Positions 39,251 to 48,057 are shown, numbered from the stretch's first letter. The stretch is 64,000 nt of DNA from Rubrivivax sp. (GCA_018780805.1 JADMJD010000074.1:1-64000); one strand, 5' to 3'. Notes: generated by a model from the letters alone, not told the origin. A program made the numbers and translations.

Positions 39251-40233
39251 CACTCGCGATCCAGATCGACCACATCCGCGCCGCTGCCGGCCGCCTGGCG
39301 GGTGTGGCCCACCGCACGCCGGTGCTCACGTCGGACACCGCCAACCAACGCACCGGCGCGCAACTGTTCTTCAAGGCCGAACACCTGCAGCGCATGGGCG
39401 CCTTCAAGTTCCGCGGCGCCTACAACGCGCTGGCGCAGTTCACGGCTGATCAGCGCCGCGCGGGGGTCATCGCCTTCAGCTCCGGCAACCACGCCCAGGC
39501 CACCGCCTTGTCGGCCCGGCTGTTGGGCATGCCGTCCGTCATCGTGATGCCGCAGGACGCACCACCGGCCAAGCTGGCCGCCACGCGGGCTTACCAGGAA
39601 GGCCAACCCGGCAGCGAGGTGGTGCTGTACGACCGCTACACCGAGGACCGTGAGGCCATCGGGCGCCGCATCGCCGAACAACGCGGCATGACGCTGATCC
39701 CGCCCTACGACCACCCGCAGGTGATGGCCGGGCAGGGCACGGCGGCCCTGGAACTGCTGGAAGACGTGCCCGACCTGGACACGCTGCTGGTCTGCGTGGG
39801 CGGCGGCGGCCTGATCGCCGGCAGTGCGGTGGCCGCGCATGCGCTGCGCCCGGGCATCGAGGTCTGGGGCGTGGAGCCGGAAGCCGGCAACGACACACAA
39901 CAAAGTCTGGCGCTGGGCCGCATCGTGCACATCGAGACCCCGGCGACGATTGCCGACGGCGCGCAGACGCAGCACAGCGGCACGCTGACCTTCCCGGTGA
40001 TCCAGGCCCTGGTGCGCGGGGTGCTGACCGTGAGCGACGCACAACTGATCCGCACGATGCGCTTTTTTGCCGAGCGCATGAAGCAGGTGGTCGAACCCAC
40101 CGGCTGCCTGGGCGCCGCTGCGGTTCTGGAAGGTGCGGCCGGCGCGCCCGAGTGGCGCGGACGGCGCATTGGCGTCGTGCTCAGCGGCGGCAACGTGGAT
40201 CTGGCCCGCTACGGCGCCTGGCTCGCCGCCTGA
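39247..40233 (+). CDS. PLP-dependent threonine/serine dehydratase or racemase family
   Basis: Fold-type II PLP enzyme of 328 residues, the short form without a regulatory ACT domain. Lys54 in GAFKFRGAYN forms the Schiff base. SSGNHAQATA binds the carboxylate and CVGGGGLIAG the phosphate. Such enzymes deaminate threonine or serine, or hydroxylated amino acids such as threo-3-hydroxyaspartate. Placed after an amino-acid dioxygenase it could remove the hydroxylated product; that link is inference. It is the last gene of the operon. Confidence 0.88.
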   Translation: MTLAIQIDHIRAAAGRLAGVAHRTPVLTSDTANQRTGAQLFFKAEHLQRMGAFKFRGAYNALAQFTADQRRAGVIAFSSGNHAQATALSARLLGMPSVIVMPQDAPPAKLAATRAYQEGQPGSEVVLYDRYTEDREAIGRRIAEQRGMTLIPPYDHPQVMAGQGTAALELLEDVPDLDTLLVCVGGGGLIAGSAVAAHALRPGIEVWGVEPEAGNDTQQSLALGRIVHIETPATIADGAQTQHSGTLTFPVIQALVRGVLTVSDAQLIRTMRFFAERMKQVVEPTGCLGAAAVLEGAAGAPEWRGRRIGVVLSGGNVDLARYGAWLAA

Positions 40234-40251
40234 GCGGGTCTCAGGGAACGC

Positions 40252-40719
40252 CTACTGCTTGTTGGCGCGGCGTTCCTTGACCTTGCCGGCCAGCGTGCCG
40301 CGCTCATGTTCCACGGTGGCCGTCTTGCCGTTGGCGCCGGTCACGGTGGTGGTGGAGCCGGTCTCGGTGCGGGTGGTCTCGGCCGTGGCCGATTTTCCGC
40401 TGCTGCTGGTGACGGTGGTCGTGGAGCCGCCTTCGGTGCGCACCGTCTCGCGCTGAACCACGTCGCCGTCACGCTGCGTGACGCTGGCGCTGGCGGCGGC
40501 CTTGCTGCGCTCGGCCGTGCGGCTGCGGGTCTTGCCCGCCGAGCCGGTGGTGGTGGAGGTCACGCTGCCTTTTTCGCGATCAACGCTGCGGGTGGCGGTC
40601 TTGCCGTTCGGGCCGGTGGCGGTGTCTTCGCGGGCGCTGGCGCCGGTGGCGGCGAACATCGACAGGCTGGCCAGCAGCGCAGTCAGCAGCAGGTGCTTGG
40701 ATCGTTGGGCGGTGTGCAT
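40252..40719 (-). CDS. secreted Ser/Thr-rich repeat protein
   Basis: A 155-residue protein from ATG 40719 with a signal peptide (about 1-30, ending TGASA). The rest is about five degenerate repeats of about 22 residues built on T-x-T-x-x-x-x-GK-T/S-x-T, for example GPNGKTATRSVDRE, GSAGKTRSRTAER, SSSGKSATAETTRTE and GANGKTATVEHERG. The third copy is the most divergent. The tail is basic (KVKERRANKQ). The pattern suggests an extended beta-helix or disordered surface protein. I know no function. It is convergent with the dehydratase gene, 18 bp apart. Confidence 0.75.
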   Translation of the reverse strand: MHTAQRSKHLLLTALLASLSMFAATGASAREDTATGPNGKTATRSVDREKGSVTSTTTGSAGKTRSRTAERSKAAASASVTQRDGDVVQRETVRTEGGSTTTVTSSSGKSATAETTRTETGSTTTVTGANGKTATVEHERGTLAGKVKERRANKQ

Positions 40720-40829
40720 GGGAATCCTCCAGTGGGGCGGCAACGTGGATCGTCGCCTGGCCCTGGTTCAACGCGGGGCCCGGCCAGGCGTTGGCCGTGA
40801 CGCGCCGGCACACTGTAAAGCTGACCGGG

Positions 40830-41522
40830 TCATTTGTCGCCAGCTGTAACGGCTGCGCCCGGCTTGCCCGGCAGGTGCTGCGCCGAGGTCAGGCCCATCG
40901 ACACATAGATGCTGGTCAGCCCCTCGAAGCCCACCTCGGCCGGGCTGACCCAGTCCTGCGGCAGGTACAGCAGGCCGCCGCCCACCGGCACCGGCGCCGT
41001 GGGCACGATCACGCCCATGTAGGCCCGGCCATCGATGTAGACCGGCTCGGGCGTGGACAACAGGCCCAGCACCGCCGCGCGGCCGGGCTCGCCGGCGGCG
41101 GGTGTGCCGCCGAAGTGGCACCACACCGCGCTCATGGACTGCAGGCCACCGTCTTCGCGCTGCCGCACCAGGCCCACGATCTTGCGGCTCAGGTCGTACA
41201 CGTTGCGCACCAGCGGGATGCGGTCCAGCACCGCCTCCAGCATGCGGTTCAGGCCACGCTGCAGGCCGGTTTCCACCAGCACGCCCAGCAGGAAGATGGC
41301 CAGCGCCACCAGCGCCACACCGATGGCGTAACCCGCCAAGGACGATTCCGAGACCCCCAGGCCGATGGCCGCCAGCACCTGGCCGACGGCGCTGGTGGGC
41401 CCCAGCCAGCGCACCAGCAGGCTGGCGGCCCACCAGAAGATGGCGATGGTGGCGGCCAGGGGCAGCGCGGCCAGCAGGCCGGTGACAAAGATGCGCAGCA
41501 GGTGCGCCGAGGTGCGGGTCAT
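40830..41522 (-). CDS. DUF502 family membrane protein
   Basis: Inner-membrane protein of 230 residues from ATG 41522 (MTRTSAHLLRIFVTGLLAALPL). Two transmembrane regions are at about 10-33 and 52-80, followed by the family block IPLVRNVYDLSRKIVGLV and a cytoplasmic or periplasmic beta-rich domain ending YVSMGLTSAQHLPG. The family is widespread, with a COG2928 relative in plants; its role is unknown. It is divergent from the S10 peptidase gene by 64 bp. The 110-bp gap on its left (40720-40829) holds only a long-looped 9-bp inverted repeat (CGCCTGGCC at 40754, mate at 40782). Confidence 0.85.
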   Translation of the reverse strand: MTRTSAHLLRIFVTGLLAALPLAATIAIFWWAASLLVRWLGPTSAVGQVLAAIGLGVSESSLAGYAIGVALVALAIFLLGVLVETGLQRGLNRMLEAVLDRIPLVRNVYDLSRKIVGLVRQREDGGLQSMSAVWCHFGGTPAAGEPGRAAVLGLLSTPEPVYIDGRAYMGVIVPTAPVPVGGGLLYLPQDWVSPAEVGFEGLTSIYVSMGLTSAQHLPGKPGAAVTAGDK

Positions 41523-41586
41523 CACGGCATTATCCGGCGTGCCCCCTGCGGTATCGTGGCAGCACAAGAAGCCCAGGGAGCCCCGC

Positions 41587-43074
41587 ATGACCGACACCGC
41601 CGCGCCGAAGGACAACCCTCCGGACCCTGCCCAGCGCCAGCGTGCGCGGGTGGACCAACTGCTGGCGGAAAGCCCCGCCACCGGCACCGGCCGCGTCACG
41701 CTGGCCGATGGCCGCGTGCTGGACTACGCCGTCGGCGCCGCCTTCCTGCCGGTACCGGCCAAGGGCCTGGATGCCGCGCCGCCCGATGCCGCCGTGATGG
41801 CCACGCACTACGTGCTGCAAGGCGCCGCGGCGGCAGCGCGGCCGGTGTGTTTTGCCTTCAACGGCGGGCCGGGATCGGCCTCGATCTGGCTGCACCTGGG
41901 CGCGCTGGGCCCCAAGCGCGTGGTGGTGCCCGACGACGCCAGCAGCGCGCCCGCGCCGCACAGCGTGGTCGACAACCCGCACACCTGGTTCGAACATTTC
42001 GACCTCGTGTTCGTGGACCCACCGCACACCGGCTGGTCCGTGGCCGCAGGTGAAGACGCCCGCAAGCGTTTGCTCAGCGTGGACGGCGACGTGGCCGCGC
42101 TGTGCGAGGTGATCCGCACCTGGCTCACGCGCCACCGGCGCTGGGGCTCGCCCATCTACCTGGCTGGCGAGAGCTACGGCACCACCCGCGTGGCCGCGAT
42201 GTGCGACACGCTGCAGGCCCAGGGTGTGCAGCTCAGCGGCGCCATCCTGGTGTCGTGTGCGATGGACATGCAGAGCATTGACTTCGCACCCGCGAACGAC
42301 CTGCCGTACGCGCTCTTCCTGCCGGCGTTTGCCAACGTGGCGCAGTACCACGGCCTGTTGAAGGGGCCGTTGGCCGCGTCGCCGGAAGCCGCGCGCCAGG
42401 CCGCCGAGGCCTTTGTGCAGGAGGACTACGTGGCGGCACTGCACGCCGGCTCTCGTCTGTCGGAAGACCGGCGGTCGCGTGTGGCCCGGCGGGTGTCGGA
42501 GCTGACCGGCCTGCCGCGCACGCTGGTGGAAGAAAAAAACCTGCGCATCAGCGACCAGACCTACTTCTTCGAGGCGCTGCGCCCGCAGGGCCGCATCGTC
42601 GGCCGGCTGGAGGCCCGGGGCACCGGCCCGATGGCGGCCAGCCGCACGCGCGACTGGGAATTCGACCCTGGCATTGAGGCCATCGCCCCGGCCTACACCA
42701 TGGCCGGCATGGCCTACTTTGCCGACACGCTGGGCCTGGTGCGCGACACGCGCTACGAGGTGCTCAATGGCGAGGCGCACAAACAATGGAACTTCGGCCG
42801 CGGCGACAGCCGTGGCAGCAGCTTCACCAGCACCACGCCCGACCTGGCCCGTGCACTGCGCCGCAACCCGCTGCTGAAGATCTTTGTGGCCAGCGGGCGC
42901 TACGACCTGGGCACACCCTACAGCGCCACCGACTGGTCGCTGGCGCAACTGGACGTGCCGGCCGAGGTGCGCCCGCGCATCACACACGCCTACTACGACG
43001 CCGGCCACATGATGTACACACGCCAGGCCGATCTGCTGCAGCTGAAAGCCGACCTGGCCGGCTGGCTGGGCTGA
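41587..43074 (+). CDS. S10-family serine carboxypeptidase-like protein
   Basis: A 495-residue peptidase of the S10 family. FNGGPGSASIW (91-101) forms the oxyanion region. Ser196 in LAGESYGTTR is the nucleophile. Asp in ASGRYDLGTPY (near 440) and His in YYDAGHMMY (near 475) complete the triad. Most bacterial relatives are exported, but the N-terminus here (MTDTAAPKDNPPDPAQRQ) has no signal peptide and no better start lies upstream, so it is predicted cytoplasmic. The substrate is unknown. It stands alone, convergent with an HDOD gene. Confidence 0.88.
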   Translation: MTDTAAPKDNPPDPAQRQRARVDQLLAESPATGTGRVTLADGRVLDYAVGAAFLPVPAKGLDAAPPDAAVMATHYVLQGAAAAARPVCFAFNGGPGSASIWLHLGALGPKRVVVPDDASSAPAPHSVVDNPHTWFEHFDLVFVDPPHTGWSVAAGEDARKRLLSVDGDVAALCEVIRTWLTRHRRWGSPIYLAGESYGTTRVAAMCDTLQAQGVQLSGAILVSCAMDMQSIDFAPANDLPYALFLPAFANVAQYHGLLKGPLAASPEAARQAAEAFVQEDYVAALHAGSRLSEDRRSRVARRVSELTGLPRTLVEEKNLRISDQTYFFEALRPQGRIVGRLEARGTGPMAASRTRDWEFDPGIEAIAPAYTMAGMAYFADTLGLVRDTRYEVLNGEAHKQWNFGRGDSRGSSFTSTTPDLARALRRNPLLKIFVASGRYDLGTPYSATDWSLAQLDVPAEVRPRITHAYYDAGHMMYTRQADLLQLKADLAGWLG

Positions 43075-43088
43075 AGCCCGCGCACGGG

Positions 43089-43964
43089 TCAGCCAGCGCG
43101 CAGTTCGGCCGTGCAGTGGCGGTCGGCGTCGCGCAGCGCGGTGACCAGGCGTGCGTCGCCGCTGGGTCCCGCGTTGCCGCGCAACTGCCGCGACAGCGAT
43201 GTGAGCGCCGGTGTCAGGTCCCAGTCGGCGGTCAGGCGGCCGAAGAGCCGGTCCTTGCGGCGGTCCAGCGCAGCGTCGAGCGCCAGGCTGATGGGCAGGG
43301 TCGGCCGGGTCTGCGTGCGGTCCATCACCCGCATCAGCGCCAGCCAGCCGGTGTCGTGCAACAGGCCGGCGAGCAGGCCGTCGAAGCGGTCACCGCCGCG
43401 CTGCGCCACCAGTTCGGCACACAGCATGGACTTGTATTCGGCGTGCTGCCACAACCGCGGCGCCACCACCGCCACCAGGCCGCCGGCCTGGGCCTGGAAC
43501 ACCGGTTTCAGCAGCACGCGGGCCATGGCCGACTGCAGGCCGGCGGTGCCGATGCGGTCCAGCGCCGACTCCAGCGTGTCCACCGGCTGGGTCCCATAAA
43601 ACGGGCTGCGCGCCAGGCGCAGCACTTCGGCCGTCAGCAGCATGTCCTTCAGCACCTGCTGCACCATCGCGGCGCGGGCGGGCTGCGCTTGTCGCAGCAG
43701 CCCGAGCAGCTGCGGGATCACGGCGGGCGCCCGCGGCAGCAGGTCGGGGGGCAGACGGGCGGCCTTCAACTGATCGTCCAGCGGTTGCAGCAGCGCACGT
43801 TCTTCGGCCGTCAGCGGCCCGGGTTGCGGTGCTGGCCCGTCCAGCAGCCAGGCCAGCGCGCTGGCCTCGGGCACGGCCGCGGCGCAGGCTGGGGGCAAGG
43901 CCGCCACGGGGGGCACGGCCCCCTTGGCCGGCGTCTGACGCAGCGAACTCCACCAGCCGAACAT
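43089..43964 (-). CDS. HDOD domain signalling protein
   Basis: A 291-residue protein from ATG 43964; GTG 43973 is an alternative. An N-terminal Pro/Ala-rich segment (1-50) precedes an HDOD domain (about 75-260). LLAGLLHDTGWLALM keeps one HD-like pair, but the full HD phosphohydrolase set is missing, as usual for HDOD. Such proteins act in signalling, chemotaxis or regulation without known catalysis. No partner is adjacent. The 80-bp gap to the next gene is unremarkable. Confidence 0.82.
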   Translation of the reverse strand: MFGWWSSLRQTPAKGAVPPVAALPPACAAAVPEASALAWLLDGPAPQPGPLTAEERALLQPLDDQLKAARLPPDLLPRAPAVIPQLLGLLRQAQPARAAMVQQVLKDMLLTAEVLRLARSPFYGTQPVDTLESALDRIGTAGLQSAMARVLLKPVFQAQAGGLVAVVAPRLWQHAEYKSMLCAELVAQRGGDRFDGLLAGLLHDTGWLALMRVMDRTQTRPTLPISLALDAALDRRKDRLFGRLTADWDLTPALTSLSRQLRGNAGPSGDARLVTALRDADRHCTAELRAG

Positions 43965-44044
43965 GCCGACCACTCCGGGGTTGTTTCCAGCGGTATCGGC
44001 CGGGCGGCCGGCAGCTTGAGCGCCGACGCGTCAACTGGGCACGG

Positions 44045-45027
44045 TCACTGCGGTTTGAAGCCGCTGGCCTGGATGATCCCGGCCCAGGTGCGCGCATAGG
44101 CCTGTTCCCGCGCGGCCAGCTGCGGCCCTGGCATGTGGCCCACGCTGAGGCCCAGGGCCGTGAGCTTGTCGCGCACCTCGGGCATCACACCACCTTGGCC
44201 AGCGCCTCGCTGAATGTGTCCAGCGCCGCCTTCGGCGTGCCGGCGGGTGCAAAAACGCCGTAGTAGGGCACGTCCTCGAAGCCCTTGAGCCCGAGTTCGC
44301 TGAACGTGGGCACGTCGGGCAGCGCCGCCTGGCGGCTGTGGCCCAGCACCGCCACCACGCGCAGCTTGCCGGCCTTGTGCTGGTCGATGAAATCGGGGAT
44401 GGAGCCCACGCCGGCGCCGATCTGGTTGCCCAGCATGTCGCCGATCATCGGCGCGCTGCCGCGGTAGGGCGCCGAGATCAGGTCGAGCTGGTAGCGCTGG
44501 CCGATCACGCCGACCAGGAACTCCGGCACCGACGCCGGTGCCGGCACACCCACGGCGCCCTTGCCAGCGCCTTGTTGCTGCACCCACTTGACGTACTCGT
44601 CCAGGCTGCGCGCCGGCGTGCCGCCGGAGACGGCAAACGCGTTCACGAAGGTGGCAAAACCGGCGACGGCCACAAAGTCCTTGGCCGGTTCGAAACCGGG
44701 GGCCTTGACCACCAGCGGCAGGATGCTGATGGTGTGGTCGTGCGACAGGAAGTAGGTGTTGCCGTCGGGCGCGGCGGCTTTCAGCGTCTGTGCCGCCAGC
44801 TGGCCACCAGCGCCGGGTTTGTTCTCGACGATCACGTTGGCACCGAGTTCGTGCCGCAGTTTGTCGGCCAATGTGCGGGCGATGGCGTCGGTGCCACCGC
44901 CGGCCGGGAACCCAACCAGCAGGCGCACGGTGCGTGTGGGTTGGGCGGTGGCCGGCAGCCAGGTGCAGGCGAGGGCGAGGGCGCCGAGCAGGCGCAGCCA
45001 GGGGCGGCGGTGAGATGTGTTGGGCAT
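44045..45027 (-). pseudogene. Bug-type solute-binding protein, frameshifted near the C-terminus
   Basis: Tripartite-tricarboxylate-type receptor. The first frame runs from ATG 45027 (MPNTSHRRPWLRLLG, signal cleaved near ATAQ) to a TGA at 44187-44185 after EALAKVV. The missing family C-terminus (MPEVRDKLTALGLSVGHMPG to ASGFKPQ) continues in another frame from the overlapping ATG at 44185 to a stop at 44045. The junction on the minus strand reads GGTGGTGTGATG, so gain of a TG dinucleotide or loss of one base explains it. Either the gene is inactivated, the TGATG allows re-initiation, or it is a sequencing error. Confidence 0.8.
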
Positions 45028-45078
45028 GGGGCAGTCTGCGAAGAAGTCTGAGACGCAGCTTCCATGCAAGACCGGGGC

Positions 45079-45543
45079 CTACATCAGGCGCACCAGGTCA
45101 GGGGCCAGCCGCTGCAAGGCTTCGCGCAGCGGGGTGTCGTCGCGGCCGAAGCTGAAGTCGGCGAAGTCGAAACCTGGTGCCACGGTGGCGCCCACGTGTG
45201 CAAAGTCGCCCAGCGGCTCGGCCGCCTGCCAGGCATCGGCCGGCACCACGGCGCGGGGCGGATCTTCACCCAGCGTGTGGCACTCGATGCGCGACAGGTC
45301 TGCCGGCAGCCACCACAGCCGCAGCGGGCCGCCGGCCAGCAAATGCCAGACCTCGTCGGAACGCACACGGTGCCAGGCTGAAAACTGCCCGCGCTGCAGC
45401 AAAAAATCGATGGTGGTCAGCGCCGCTCGCGGGCCTCGGGGTGTGTCGATCTGCAGGGGCGAGCGGAAGATCTCGCGGTAAAAACCCCCTTCAGGGTGGG
45501 GCGCCAAGCCCAGGGTCTGGATCAGCTCTTCAGCGTGGTTCAT
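45079..45543 (-). CDS. cupin (DUF985/Cupin_5) protein
   Basis: A 154-residue cupin of the YML079w/DUF985 type. Conserved blocks are LGLAPHPEGGFYREIFRSP at 11-29, WHRVRSDEVWHLLAGGPL at 57-74 and TVAPGFDFADFSF. The family binds hydrophobic ligands or metals in a beta-barrel; its chemistry is unknown. The ATG overlaps the SDR stop as ATGA, so it is the last gene of the sigma-factor operon. Confidence 0.85.
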   Translation of the reverse strand: MNHAEELIQTLGLAPHPEGGFYREIFRSPLQIDTPRGPRAALTTIDFLLQRGQFSAWHRVRSDEVWHLLAGGPLRLWWLPADLSRIECHTLGEDPPRAVVPADAWQAAEPLGDFAHVGATVAPGFDFADFSFGRDDTPLREALQRLAPDLVRLM

Positions 45544-46295
45544 GCGTCGCGCACATCGGCCACCGGGTTGCTGCCGAAGTCGGCGCGCGCCAGGAAGCGC
45601 AGCACCTTGGCCGCGGCGTCGGCCGGGCTGTCCAGCCGGCCTTCGGTCTTGAAGGCCTCGAACTGCGCACCGTCGGGGAACAGCCTGCGGTCGGCCGTGC
45701 GCAGCTGCAGCTGCATGTCGGTGTCGATGATGCCTGGCGCCAGCGACACGATGCGCGCGCCGTGCGGGCGGCCGGTTTCTTCCAGTGCCACGGCGCGCGA
45801 GAAGTGGTCCATGCCGGCTTTCACCGCGCAGTAGCTGGCGCTGCCGGCCATGGCACGCCGGCCCAGGCCGGAGGAGATGTTCAGGATGCGTCGGTCCGTG
45901 CCCCAGGTGGCGGTGGCACGCAGGAAAGCGGCGCTCAGCAGCAGCGGCGCTTCCAGGCCCACGCGGGTGGCCTGGCTCAGCTCGGCCAGCGCACTGCTGC
46001 GCAGCGGGCCGGGCTCGGACAGGGCCGCCGCGTTGTTGATCAGCGCTGCATTCACCGGTTTCATCGTGGACAGCCACTGTGCCAGGCGTTCGGCCGCGGC
46101 GGGTGCGTCGGCCAGGTCCAAAGGCCAGGCTTCGAAACGGGCGCCGCGCTCGGCGGCGAGCGTGGCCAGGGCTGGGTCGAAGCGGCGCGCGATGGCCAGC
46201 ACCTGGTGGCCGGGCTGCAGCAGCTGTTCGGTGATCGCGCGGCCCATGCCGCGGGAGGCACCGGTGACGATGCTGAGGTGTGGGGGCGTGTTCAT
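45540..46295 (-). CDS. short-chain dehydrogenase/reductase
   Basis: NAD(P)-dependent oxidoreductase of 251 residues. TGASRGMGRA (11-20) binds the cofactor, NNAA is at 87-90, Ser in NISSGLG (about 141) and Tyr155-x3-Lys159 form the catalytic set. Arg residues after strand 2 (ARRFDP) favour NADPH. It resembles sepiapterin/benzil-reductase-type SDRs. It overlaps the sigma-factor gene upstream and the cupin gene downstream by ATGA, so its expression is tied to the sigma factor. Confidence 0.88.
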   Translation of the reverse strand: MNTPPHLSIVTGASRGMGRAITEQLLQPGHQVLAIARRFDPALATLAAERGARFEAWPLDLADAPAAAERLAQWLSTMKPVNAALINNAAALSEPGPLRSSALAELSQATRVGLEAPLLLSAAFLRATATWGTDRRILNISSGLGRRAMAGSASYCAVKAGMDHFSRAVALEETGRPHGARIVSLAPGIIDTDMQLQLRTADRRLFPDGAQFEAFKTEGRLDSPADAAAKVLRFLARADFGSNPVADVRDA

Positions 46296-47569
46296 GGCTG
46301 CGAGGCTACACGGTGTGCGCGGGCCAGCAACAGCGCTCGCTCCTGTTCGTTCTGCGTCAACGCGGCGGCGCGGCGGAACTCGGTGCCGGCTTCGGCGGCC
46401 CGGCCCAGCCGGTCCAGCAGGTCGCCGCGCACGCTGGGCAGCCAGGGGTAACGTGCCAGTGCCGGCTCGGCCAGCAGCGCGTCCACCAGCCCCAGTGCCG
46501 CGGCCGGGCCCTCTGCCATGCCCACGGCCACCGCGCGGTTCAGCGCCACCACCGGCGAGGGCCGCAGCGCGAGCAGGCGGTCGTACAGCGCCACGATGCC
46601 CGGCCAGTCGGTGTCTTCGGCGCGTGCGGCGCGGGCGTGGCACGCGGCCAGCGCGGCCTGCAGCGTGTAAGCCGCATCGCCGGCCCCCAGGGCCTGCGCG
46701 CGGGCCAGCGCCGCCAGGCCATGGTCGATCAGACGGTGGTCCCAGCGCCGACGGTCCTGGTCGGCCAGCAGCACGGGCCGGCCTTGTGCATCGCTGCGCG
46801 CGTCGCGGCGCGAGGCCTGCAGCGCCATCAGCGCCCACAGGCCGTGCACCTCGGCTTCGATGGGCATGGCGTTGGCCAGCACCGCCCCCAGGCGCAGCGC
46901 TTCGTCCATCAGCGCGGGGCGCTGCCAATGTGCGCCCGACGTGGCGGCATAACCTTCGTTGAAGATCAGGTAGATCGCTTCCAGCACCGACGCCAGGCGT
47001 GGCGCACGCGCCGCCGCGTCGGGCACTTCGAAGGGCACCCGCGCCTCGGCCAACTGCCGTTTGGCACGCACGATGCGCTGTGCGATGGTGGGCTCGGGCA
47101 CCAGGCAGGCACGTGCAATCTCGGCCGTGCTCAGGCCGCCCAGCAGGCGCAGGGTCAGCGCCACACGCGCGTCGGCCGACAGCAACGGGTGGCAGGCCAC
47201 GAAGAACAAACGCAGCTGGTCGTCGCCCAGGTCGTCCTGGCGCGCGGCGTCGAGTGCGTCGACAAAGTCCGGCACCACCATGGCCTGCAGCGCGTCCAGA
47301 TCAGCGGCCAGGTCCTCGTGTTTGCGGCCGTGCAGCTGGGCGGCGCGCAGCCGGTCCAGCGCGCGGTGTTTGGCGGTGGCCATCAGCCAGGCGCCGGGGT
47401 TCTGCGGCAGGCCGTCGGCCGGCCAATGCTCCAGCGCCGCGACCAGGGCGTCCTGTGCACAGTCTTCGGCCAGGTCCAGGCTGCGCACCAGGCGCATGAG
47501 GCCACCGACGATGCGGCCGGCTTCGGCGCGCCAGACGGTTTCTGCCGCGGCACGGGCCGCGTCCGTCAT
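46292..47569 (-). CDS. ECF sigma factor, ECF42-type with C-terminal extension
   Basis: RNA polymerase sigma factor of 425 residues from ATG 47569. Region 2 lies at about 15-80 (LAEDCAQDALVAALEHWP, then ATAKHRALDRLR). Region 4 is at about 125-178 (LGGLSTAEIARACLVPEPTI). A TPR-like C-terminal extension of ~240 residues follows (LASVLEAIYLIFNEGYAAT). This architecture with neighbouring DGPF (YCII) genes defines the ECF42 group, which has no anti-sigma factor; the extension controls activity. It is coupled by ATGA to a VOC gene upstream and an SDR gene downstream. Confidence 0.9.
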   Translation of the reverse strand: MTDAARAAAETVWRAEAGRIVGGLMRLVRSLDLAEDCAQDALVAALEHWPADGLPQNPGAWLMATAKHRALDRLRAAQLHGRKHEDLAADLDALQAMVVPDFVDALDAARQDDLGDDQLRLFFVACHPLLSADARVALTLRLLGGLSTAEIARACLVPEPTIAQRIVRAKRQLAEARVPFEVPDAAARAPRLASVLEAIYLIFNEGYAATSGAHWQRPALMDEALRLGAVLANAMPIEAEVHGLWALMALQASRRDARSDAQGRPVLLADQDRRRWDHRLIDHGLAALARAQALGAGDAAYTLQAALAACHARAARAEDTDWPGIVALYDRLLALRPSPVVALNRAVAVGMAEGPAAALGLVDALLAEPALARYPWLPSVRGDLLDRLGRAAEAGTEFRRAAALTQNEQERALLLARAHRVASQP

Positions 47570-48003
47570 GCCGCGGGCTGGGCGCAGTTGATCATCCAAT
47601 GGGTGCCGTAACGGTCGGTGAAGCTGGCGAAGTAGCCGCCCCAGAACATGTCCTGCAGCGGCATCTGGATGCTGCCACCGTCGGTGAGCGCGGCATACAG
47701 GCGCTCGGCTTCGGCCCTGGTGTCGGGTTCCAGGTTCAGGTGCACGTTGTTGCCGGCGACAAAGGGCATGGCCATCGCCTCGGGCGAATCGGTGCCCATC
47801 AGCACATGGCCACCCAGGATGCTGACTTCCATGTGCATGATGAGCTGGCGGTCGGCCTCGGGCAGCGGGCTGCCGTCGCAGGCCGGGGCGTCGCCGAAGC
47901 GCATCACCGGGCCGATGAGTTCACCGCCGAAGAGCTCGCGGTAGAAGTTGAGGGCCGCTTCGGTGTCGCGGCGGAAGTTGAGGTAGGTGCTGACGCGGGC
48001 CAT
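47566..48003 (-). CDS. VOC/PhnB-like protein
   Basis: Vicinal-oxygen-chelate fold protein of 145 residues from ATG 48003 (MARVSTYLNFRRDTEAALNF). It carries the PhnB/DUF3307-like blocks FYRELFGG and WGGYFASFTDRYGTHWMIN. Such small proteins are metal-binding or ligand-binding modules; catalysis is not predicted. It starts the sigma operon right behind an ECF42-like promoter, and its stop overlaps the sigma ATG. Confidence 0.86.
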   Translation of the reverse strand: MARVSTYLNFRRDTEAALNFYRELFGGELIGPVMRFGDAPACDGSPLPEADRQLIMHMEVSILGGHVLMGTDSPEAMAMPFVAGNNVHLNLEPDTRAEAERLYAALTDGGSIQMPLQDMFWGGYFASFTDRYGTHWMINCAQPAA

Positions 48004-48030
48004 GATGTGCTCCAGGGATTGGTCCCGCAC

Positions 48031-48057
48031 GACGTGTGGCGAACACGCGGATCGACA
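48031..48057 (-). promoter_or_regulatory. ECF42-type promoter in front of the VOC-sigma operon
   Basis: On the minus strand TGTCGA (48057-48052), a 17-bp spacer, then CGTC (48034-48031), pointing into the VOC gene 28 bp away. As I recall it, ECF42 sigma factors recognise TGTCGA at -35 and CGA/TC at -10, so this is an exact match and suggests autoregulation by the sigma factor encoded downstream. Confidence 0.7.

Noticed and set aside
40754-40790. 9-bp inverted repeat CGCCTGGCC with a 19-base loop
   Set aside because: The loop is long, there is no T-run and it is not placed as a clear terminator or operator.
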